Shown in pieces: positions 8,158 through 13,101 of a DNA stretch of 13,101 bases. The notes under the pieces were generated by a model. That model searched no databases. It saw only the letters and a program-made list of their open reading frames with translations, and was not told the origin of the DNA. How positions within the stretch are numbered: position 1 is the stretch's first letter; each line of letters opens with the position of its first letter. The stretch comes from Lentisphaeria bacterium (GTDB lineage Bacteria; Verrucomicrobiota; Lentisphaeria; Oligosphaerales; Oligosphaeraceae). A program made the translations under genes and the position numbers. The stretch is taken from the NCBI GenBank assembly GCA_028699735.1, contig JAQVUB010000027.1, forward strand, positions 1-13,101. The letters are read 5' to 3'.

Positions 8158-8262
8158 GACGAAAGACGAAGGACGAGGGACGATAGACGAGGGACGATAG
8201 ACGAGGGACCTGATGGACCCTATGGACCCTATGGACCTTATGGACGAGGACGATGGACGATT
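8158..8262 (-). repeat. right-arm heptamer/nonamer tandem array (mirror copy, shorter)
   Basis: On the plus strand, seven GAC-led heptamers (GACGAAA, GACGAAG, GACGAGG, GACGATA, GACGAGG, GACGATA, GACGAGG; 8158-8206), four nonamers (GACCTGATG, GACCCTATG, GACCCTATG, GACCTTATG), one GACGAG hexamer and two heptamers. Read on the minus strand, this reproduces the block order of 7833-8000, but with seven varied heptamers where the left arm has thirteen identical ones plus one variant. Confidence 0.92.
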
Positions 8263-8374
8263 GACTTTAATGGACAGGTTGACGGATGATAGCTGATAAC
8301 TGATAACTATGGGCTGTGGACGCCAGCCCAGCCCACCCCAAGTCAGGTCAGTTCGTGCTTTTCGTGGTTCAAAA

Positions 8375-8577
8375 AGACTTCCGATTGGTCAAGTTTTTTT
8401 TTGAGGGGGGGACAATATTTTTTTGAATGATGCGTTATATTAAAATGGCTGATTTTACTTTTTAGATATAACTTTTGCTGAATGCGTTTTTTGGGGTGCG
8501 CACTGGGAGGAGTTTTCACTCAAGCGGCGTTTTGCTTCTTTTTTTTCGTCGGTTTGTTTTTTTACAGGTGAATAAAT
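8375..8577 (+). promoter_or_regulatory. leader and promoter region of the first sigma factor gene
   Basis: 203 nt between the palindrome and the sigma ATG. It is AT-rich, with a T9 run (8394-8402) followed closely by G7 (8405-8411). TATATT (8436-8441) and TATAAC (8467-8472) are possible -10 boxes, but neither has a good -35 at 16-18 nt. A weak AAGC/GCTT hairpin followed by T8 lies near 8521-8546. The ribosome site AGGTG precedes ATG 8578 by 7 nt. The exact promoter cannot be called. Confidence 0.3.
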
Positions 8578-9465
8578 ATGCTTTCTGACAATGATACCCT
8601 CAAACTTTATATGCAGAACATCAGCAAATATCCGTTGGTTTCTCCGAGTGAGGAGGGGGTTTTGGCGGTGCAGATAGCGAAGGGGGATCCGGAGGCACGC
8701 ACGAAGTTGATTCGCAGCAATCTTCGTCTGGTGGTGAAGATCGCGCATGACTTCAAGGGTTTGGGTTTACCTTTGCTTGATTTGATTTCGGAAGGCAATA
8801 TCGGTTTAATGCGGGCCGTTGAGAAGTTTGACCCCAGCAAGGGTGCCAAGCTGAGCAGCTATGCTGCCTGGTGGATCAAGCAGGCGATGCGCCGTGCACT
8901 GGCCAATCAGGCACGTACCATTCGGATACCGGTTCAGTCTGCCAGTAAAATCAGCAAGATTCAGGCAGCGAAAGTCAAATTGGCTGAAAAATTGGGGCGT
9001 GATCCCACTGACAAGGAGATTTCCCTGGAAGTCAATCTGACGGAGCGGACGGTCAATGGTCTGCGTCAAGGCAAAACGACGACGGTGTCGATTCAGGCTC
9101 CGTTTCATCCTGGTGAGGAAGGGGAACTGAAAGATATTCTTCCTGACGAAAAGAGTCTGGCTCCCAATGATCTGGTACAGGATGCCGAGACATTGAGCCA
9201 TATGATGAGTCTTACGGACAAGTTGGAGGAACGGGAACGAGTTATTCTTGATTTGCGTTTTGGCCTCACCGGCGAACCGCCCAAGACTCTGGAGCAGGTC
9301 AGCGCAGCCATTGGCCGAACTCGGGAGCGTGTCCGGCAGATTCAGAATCAGGCTCTGGTCAAGCTGAGAAATATGCTGGAATCGGATGGTCTGGAACTGG
9401 AAAGCCTGTTGGGAGAGATTGAGGCAAAGCTCGTCGATCAAAAAGTGCTGGATTCTGACCGGTGA
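8578..9465 (+). CDS. RNA polymerase sigma factor, sigma-70 family (group 2-like, no region 1.1)
   Basis: 295 aa; directs RNA polymerase to promoters. Region 1.2 at about 4-26 (DNDTLKLYMQNISKYPL). Region 2 at 44-125 is highly conserved: DLISEGNIGLMRAVEKFD for core binding and YAAWWIKQAMRRALANQART for -10 melting and recognition. Regions 3.0-3.2 follow (PTDKEI, LTERTV, DILPDEKS). Region 4.2 helix-turn-helix is TLEQVSAAIGRTRERVRQI at about 237-255, with the TRER residues that contact the -35 in RpoD kept. Region 1.1 is absent and the length is that of an alternative, non-housekeeping factor. The position equivalent to E. coli RpoD Thr440 is Arg (KQAMRR), as in the neighbour paralogue, so -10 preference may differ. 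AGGTG sits 7 nt before ATG. A strong terminator follows, so it appears to be transcribed alone. Family certain; regulon unknown. Confidence 0.95.
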   Translation: MLSDNDTLKLYMQNISKYPLVSPSEEGVLAVQIAKGDPEARTKLIRSNLRLVVKIAHDFKGLGLPLLDLISEGNIGLMRAVEKFDPSKGAKLSSYAAWWIKQAMRRALANQARTIRIPVQSASKISKIQAAKVKLAEKLGRDPTDKEISLEVNLTERTVNGLRQGKTTTVSIQAPFHPGEEGELKDILPDEKSLAPNDLVQDAETLSHMMSLTDKLEERERVILDLRFGLTGEPPKTLEQVSAAIGRTRERVRQIQNQALVKLRNMLESDGLELESLLGEIEAKLVDQKVLDSDR

Positions 9466-9475
9466 CGGCCACATG

Positions 9476-9519
9476 AGCAGCAGTTTGCCAACCAGAAGCA
9501 AAACTGCTGCTTTTTTTTT
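9476..9519 (+). terminator. rho-independent terminator of the first sigma gene
   Basis: AGCAGCAGTTT (9476-9486) pairs with AAACTGCTGCT (9501-9511) across a 14 nt loop, followed by a run of nine T. It begins 10 nt after the stop codon. Confidence 0.9.
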
Positions 9520-9636
9520 GATTTTGTGGTTTTTTGTATTGAAAATCATGCCTTGTCAATGATATTACTATTCTGTCGCTTTTTGTGATGCATTTTTCCT
9601 CTTTATCAGGGAATGAAGATTTTCTCCTCAAAGGAA

Positions 9637-9895
9637 AGTTTTCTGGGTGCAGTTCCCAAAAGTAGGTCGAGGGTGTCCAAAAAAGGTGCAGGTTTAAAAA
9701 GTAGCGTAACCGTCCCGGTTGCGATTGTTAATGACACTCAAACCCATTATGAAAACCAATAAAGCCGCAAGTACAATAAAACACAGTCGCCCCATCACAA
9801 TCGCAACCGGGACGGTTACGCTACTTTTTAAACCTGCAACCTGGTACCTTATTGGATTGGGGCTACCTACTTTTGGGAACTGCACCCAGTTTTCT
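9637..9895. mobile_element. MITE-like element with 23-bp TIRs and 8-bp target-site duplication
   Basis: The element proper is 9645-9887 (243 bp). The terminal inverted repeats 9645-9667 (GGGTGCAGTTCCCAAAAGTA...) and 9865-9887 (...TTTTGGGAACTGCACCC) match perfectly over 23 bp. Directly outside them is the same 8-mer AGTTTTCT in direct orientation at 9637-9644 and 9888-9895, as expected of a transposition target duplication. There is no transposase inside, so it would be non-autonomous. Eight-bp duplications are made by ISL3, IS66, IS256 and IS1595 families among others; which one mobilises this element cannot be told. It lies between the two sigma paralogues. Confidence 0.85.
9687..9838. repeat. 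perfect 42-bp inverted repeat nested in the MITE (REP-like)
   Basis: 9687-9728 and 9797-9838 are exact reverse complements (42 of 42), enclosing 68 bp. The arm contains GTAGCGTAACCGTCCCGGTTG and begins TGCAGGTTTAAAAAG. Parts of it recur at 4002-4083. The enclosed segment, read on the minus strand, could encode a short hydrophobic peptide that ends at the TAA inside the left arm. Confidence 0.9.
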
Positions 9896-10077
9896 GGCGG
9901 AGGCGGCAGCATGAATGAAGTTTGCGGGCAGGGGGGAAGCTTTTGTCCGGCATCCGTTTGACGCGAGCCGGCTTTTTTGTCTTTTTCTCATGCCCGGTTT
10001 TTTTAAGATCGGATTTCGCTAAGAGCTTTGTTTTTTTGCAGTTGGCCAGCAGGAAATGTTGAGGATGTTTTGACCCT
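9896..10077 (+). promoter_or_regulatory. leader region of the second sigma factor gene
   Basis: 182 nt between the MITE and the sigma ATG. TTGACG (9958-9963) could be a -35 but has no good -10 at 16-18 nt. CCGGC/GCCGG around 9947-9971 followed by six T could be a weak terminator or attenuator. The ribosome site is weak: GAGG lies 13 nt before the ATG. No clear promoter is seen. Confidence 0.25.
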
Positions 10078-10944
10078 ATGATATCTGACAATGATACCAT
10101 GAAGTTATATATGCAGAGCATTGGCCAGTACCGGCTGATCTCTACGGAGGAGGAAGCTGAGCTGGCTGTTAAGATCGCAGAGGGCGATCGGGACGCCCGG
10201 GACGCTTTGATTCGCAGTAATCTTCGCCTGGTGGTGAAAATTGCGCATGATTTCAAGGGGATGGGGCTTCCCCTGCAAGATCTGATTTCAGAAGGCAATA
10301 TTGGTTTGATGCGGGCGGTGGAAAAATTTGATCCCAGCAAGGGTGCCAAGCTGAGCAGTTATGCCGCCTGGTGGATCAAACAGTCCATGCGGCGGGCTTT
10401 GGCCAATCAGGCTAGAACCATTCGCATTCCCGTGCAGTCCGCCAGTAAAATCGGCAAGATTCAGTCGGCAAAAAACCGTCTCAGCCAGAGTTTGGGACGC
10501 CTGCCTACCGACAAGGAAATTGCTTCTGAGATCAACTTGACGGAGCGGACTGTGGTTGGTCTCAGGCAGGGAAAAACCTCGACCATTTCTATTTTTGACC
10601 CGATACAGAGCGGGGCGGATGGTGAATTCAAGGATATCATTCCGGACGACAAGACGTTTTCTCCGGATGATATTGTCAAGGATGAAGAAACCTTGAATCA
10701 CATGATGGAGTTGACTGCGAAGCTGGAGGAGCGCGAGAAAGTGATCCTTAATCTGCGTTTTGGTTTGCAGGGTGACAAGCCGAAGACTCTGGAAGAAGTC
10801 AGCCGTGCCATCGGTCGTACACGTGAGCGGGTGAGGCAAATACAGAATCAGGCCTTGGATAAACTCAGGGCTTTGCTGGATGAGGAACGCACTCTGGAAG
10901 ATTTTGCCCGGGAAGCAGAAAACGCTGTCGACGACGATTTCTGA
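10078..10944 (+). CDS. RNA polymerase sigma factor, sigma-70 family (paralogue of the preceding sigma)
   Basis: 288 aa, collinear with the upstream sigma over about 270 residues without gaps and roughly 70% identical by eye. Region 2 (44-125) is almost the same (YAAWWIKQSMRRALANQART) and region 4.2 is TLEEVSRAIGRTRERVRQI at about 238-256. The differences concentrate in region 1.2 to 2.1 (residues 14-43), region 3 (129-200) and the acidic C-terminal tail (ENAVDDDF versus a longer Lys/Asp tail in the other). Region 1.1 is absent. The start is fixed by alignment with the paralogue (MISDNDT versus MLSDNDT), because the upstream ribosome site is poor. A local duplication followed by divergence is the simplest origin. 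It ends 10 nt before a long hairpin that separates it from the convergent RNase gene. Confidence 0.95.
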   Translation: MISDNDTMKLYMQSIGQYRLISTEEEAELAVKIAEGDRDARDALIRSNLRLVVKIAHDFKGMGLPLQDLISEGNIGLMRAVEKFDPSKGAKLSSYAAWWIKQSMRRALANQARTIRIPVQSASKIGKIQSAKNRLSQSLGRLPTDKEIASEINLTERTVVGLRQGKTSTISIFDPIQSGADGEFKDIIPDDKTFSPDDIVKDEETLNHMMELTAKLEEREKVILNLRFGLQGDKPKTLEEVSRAIGRTRERVRQIQNQALDKLRALLDEERTLEDFAREAENAVDDDF

Positions 10945-10954
10945 CGGTCAAACT

Positions 10955-11085
10955 GTTTTTTTAACAACGAAAAGACTCGAAAAGACTCGAAAAAAATCAT
11001 GAAAAGTTACGTTGACTGATTTCCAGTCGCATACTTTTCATGATTTTTTTTCGAGTCTTTTCGAGTCTTTTCGTTGTTAAAAAAC
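10955..11085. repeat. inverted repeat element C; bidirectional terminator-like hairpin
   Basis: Arms of about 52 bp (10955-11006 and 11034-11085) are identical apart from a one-base difference in two homopolymer runs (T near the outer end, A near the inner end). Each arm carries AACAACGAAAAGACTCGAAA, with GACTCGAAAA present twice in tandem. The 45 bp between CATG words (10998-11042) contains TTGACTG at 11012-11018. It sits exactly between the stop codons of the convergent sigma and RNase genes, where a T/A-ended hairpin can terminate both. Same family as elements A and B. Confidence 0.92.
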
Positions 11086-11088
11086 GGA

Positions 11089-13086
11089 TTACTGCCGGGG
11101 GATGATTTCCATCGCCAGGCGTCCGCTGCCCGGGTTGATTTCCAGGATGCGTACTTTTATTTTTTCGCCTGGTTGTAAGCGTTCCCTGGTCATGACGACT
11201 CCCCGTTCATAGAAGCGATTCAGCTCAGCCAGCACGAGGCTTCCATCCAGGCGCACAATGGTGGCGTCGAGGGTACAGTTCATGCATTCACGTCGAAGAT
11301 ATTCGAGCAGCCAGAAACGCCTTGCCTCGCGCTCCAGGGAACGATTCTGCATCCCGGTTTTTTCAACATTGTCCAGAACGGCGAAAAGCTCTTCCTGAGT
11401 ATAGGGGATTTTCTGATTTTCAAGATGTGCGGCCAGCTGTCGCTGGATGACCAGATCGGCGTAGCGACGGATTGGGGAACTGACCTGGGTATACAAGTCC
11501 AGCCCTAGTCCGGCATGGGGTTGCGGATAGGTGGACAGACGTGTTTTCTTCATTTTGCGAACCATCTGATCAAATTCCAGCGGATCATAGCAGGTGATGG
11601 TTGTGACGGGTTCTGAAGGGGGATCCTGAGCCCGGTAAATGACTGGTATCTGATGGCGCAACGCATATTTTGCCGCCAGGTGATTGGCTAAAATCATGAA
11701 TTCACGTACCAGGTAGTGACTAGGCGTTTCCTGATTTTCTTCCGTTACCGAGATCTTTCCCTGATGAACCATGATTTTCAGCTCGGGACGGTTCAGGTTG
11801 ACTCCACCAGCTTCTTCCCGGGTGGTCTGAAGAATGACCGCAAGGCGATACAATTCCTGCAGAGTGGAGGAAAGCGTGTCACCTGAATCCCCGAGAATGC
11901 GGTCGGCTTCCAGATAGGTCAGACGCCGGTGAACACGGATTTTTGCAGAGGCAAAACTCCAGTCGCTAATATCGCCATCCGGTGTGAATTCGACTTGGAA
12001 ACTCATTGTCGGGCGCAGTTGTCCTTCTTCCAGGCTGGCCAGACGGCAGCTCAAATCAGGGGGAAACATGGTGACGGTGGTGGTGGGGAGATAGAGTGAA
12101 AGGGGGCGTTCCACTGCTGCATCGTCAAGGATATCTCCTTTGTGGACGAAACAATTCGGTGCCGCCAGATGGATGCCAACCAGCAGGCGATCCCCTTCCC
12201 TGCGAAAAGAAAGAGCATCGTCGATTTCCCGCGTCCATTCGTCGTCAATACTGAAGGTCACTTCGCTGGTCAAATCACAGCGTTTCTGAATTTCGCCGGG
12301 CATTTCGGCCAGCTCAGGAAGTTCTGCTGCACATTTGATGACTTCCTTTGAAAAGCCGGCGTGAATGCCGTTGACCAGCAGAAACTCGTCTGCATCTTCA
12401 GGGAGCCGGTCGGTCATGCGCAACAGTTTTAGAGCTGTTTCACGGGCTGGTCGTTTTGCGTTGACAGCACTGAGCAGATTGATGGTATCACTGTTGAAGC
12501 CGTTGAGCAGATAGTCCTGGCTGTGCTGTACCAGCTGTTCCATTTCTTCGGGAACTGGTACAGGAATCGTTTTACTGCCGGTCAGGACATCCTGCAACCA
12601 TGCTTTTTGACGCTCTTTTAAAGCGGCTCGCTCTGAGCGCTGTTTGAGCAAGCTTTCCAGCTCCGTGACTCCTTCGAGACTGCGTACCAGAAATTCCTGA
12701 CCCTGGCGCTGAAAGTGCAATTTATCTTCGATCAGTTTTCGAGCCATGGCGGAAAGCTGTAAGGGGGCTGCCTGGGGAAAATATATTTTTGTAATTTCCG
12801 GGAGGGGAATCGTTTGATTTGCCTGAGGCTGCAACTCCTCCCAGAGCAGTGGCAAGTCGATTTCGCTCATCGTTTCGAGAATCTGCAACTGCAGTGCCGC
12901 CAATTGATTCAGCGGATTTTTGCCGGCATCCCCGTAGGTTGCAAGCACCTGTTTTGCGCTGATCTTGCTGATCTGGGGAGTGGCTCCCTGAACATGAAGA
13001 CGCTCTCCAGAAACCTTGACAACGGTGCCAAGACTCATTTCATTGTTAGCAAAATAATCAAGTATCGTGTTTTCGGGAAATTGCAT
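11089..13086 (-). CDS. RNase II/R-family 3'-5' exoribonuclease (RNB domain)
   Basis: 665 aa; hydrolyses RNA processively from the 3' end, cytoplasmic. The N-terminal ~200 residues are not a clear cold-shock domain; they recall the short N-terminal module of the RNase II-like Zam/DrII branch. The RNB domain begins near 270: FSIDDEWTREIDDALSF at 278-294 carries the metal-binding acidic cluster (Asp281, Glu287, Asp289, Asp290 aligned with E. coli RNase II Asp201, Asp207, Asp209, Asp210, so one Asp is Glu). YTQVSSPIRRYADLVIQRQL at 532-551 is the conserved RNB C-terminal signature. An S1-like RNA-binding domain fills about 606-662. ATG at 13086 is preceded by another ATG overlapping a TGA four bases upstream, so an upstream coupled gene outside the window is possible. 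The stop lies 3 nt from hairpin C. Confidence 0.92.
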   Translation of the reverse strand: MQFPENTILDYFANNEMSLGTVVKVSGERLHVQGATPQISKISAKQVLATYGDAGKNPLNQLAALQLQILETMSEIDLPLLWEELQPQANQTIPLPEITKIYFPQAAPLQLSAMARKLIEDKLHFQRQGQEFLVRSLEGVTELESLLKQRSERAALKERQKAWLQDVLTGSKTIPVPVPEEMEQLVQHSQDYLLNGFNSDTINLLSAVNAKRPARETALKLLRMTDRLPEDADEFLLVNGIHAGFSKEVIKCAAELPELAEMPGEIQKRCDLTSEVTFSIDDEWTREIDDALSFRREGDRLLVGIHLAAPNCFVHKGDILDDAAVERPLSLYLPTTTVTMFPPDLSCRLASLEEGQLRPTMSFQVEFTPDGDISDWSFASAKIRVHRRLTYLEADRILGDSGDTLSSTLQELYRLAVILQTTREEAGGVNLNRPELKIMVHQGKISVTEENQETPSHYLVREFMILANHLAAKYALRHQIPVIYRAQDPPSEPVTTITCYDPLEFDQMVRKMKKTRLSTYPQPHAGLGLDLYTQVSSPIRRYADLVIQRQLAAHLENQKIPYTQEELFAVLDNVEKTGMQNRSLEREARRFWLLEYLRRECMNCTLDATIVRLDGSLVLAELNRFYERGVVMTRERLQPGEKIKVRILEINPGSGRLAMEIIPRQ

Positions 13087-13101
13087 TCATGCGACTTTCT
13101 T

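Larger units (their letters stand above)
7743..8374. repeat. 632-bp composite imperfect palindrome, element B, with embedded tandem arrays
   Basis: The outer ends are TTTAACCACGAAAAGCACGAA (first bases from 7743) and its complement ending at 8374 (GTTCGTGCTTTTCGTGGTTC region). Moving inward, both arms carry the same ordered blocks: a GGCGTCCACA-type stretch, ATCAG/GTCAG units, CCTGTCCATTAAAGTC, GTCCATC heptamers, one GTCCTC hexamer, four GTCCATxxG nonamers, then GTCCCTC/GTCTATC heptamers, then an AACAAGAA arm. The centre is a 44 bp CATG-to-CATG core (8059-8102) with CAGTCAA at 8083-8089. The left arm is longer because its heptamer array has expanded. It fills the divergent space between an aminotransferase (minus) and a sigma factor (plus). 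Confidence 0.9.

Noticed and set aside
7833..8262. Possible CRISPR array
   Set aside because: Units are 6-9 bp with no spacers and no cas genes nearby.
9694..9912. 72-codon minus-strand open frame across the MITE
   Set aside because: The upstream half is translated terminal repeat. Only the inner 34-residue part is of any interest, and it is listed as a speculative finding.
9947..9977. Weak CCGGC/GCCGG hairpin with T6 before the second sigma gene
   Set aside because: The stem is only 5 bp with a 15 nt loop; not enough to call a terminator or attenuator.

Overview
The window looks like chromosomal DNA of a Gram-negative bacterium, possibly of the PVC group (Lentisphaerota/Verrucomicrobiota-like). 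This placement is an inference from gene content, the GHL6-like glycosidase and the style of the intergenic repeats; no marker gene settles it. Gene density is ordinary, but the spaces between genes are unusually rich in inverted and tandem repeats.

Layout. Positions 1-3827 (minus strand) look like one operon, read right to left: a DegT/DnrJ/EryC1-family sugar aminotransferase, an MsbA-like ABC exporter that starts with TTG and overlaps the aminotransferase stop by 4 nt, and a PurH-type AICAR formyltransferase that lacks the IMP cyclohydrolase domain and runs off the left edge. Positions 3828-4083 hold seven phased heptamers and a REP-like hairpin cluster. Positions 4084-7539 (minus) hold a second DegT-family aminotransferase followed by a cytoplasmic GHL6-like glycoside hydrolase, with a large hairpin element between them. 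Positions 7540-8577 are a 1 kb gene-free divergent region, mostly a 632 bp imperfect palindrome built from GTC-based heptamers and nonamers. Positions 8578-10944 (plus) carry two closely related short sigma-70 factors. The gap between them contains a strong terminator and a 243 bp MITE-like element with 23 bp terminal inverted repeats, an 8 bp target-site duplication and a perfect 42 bp inverted repeat nested inside. A long bidirectional hairpin then separates them from a convergent RNase II/R-family exoribonuclease (11089-13086, minus).

How it fits together. The two aminotransferases, the exporter and the glycosidase suggest surface glycan or amino-sugar metabolism, but substrates cannot be assigned. 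The sigma pair and the ribonuclease are expression machinery. The most interesting part is non-coding: three inverted repeats (about 6138-6263, 7743-8374 and 10955-11085) share the outer word AACnACGAAAA and a 44-45 bp loop bounded by CATG with an invariant TTGACTG. They look like one dispersed repeat family, and one copy has been enlarged by heptamer arrays.
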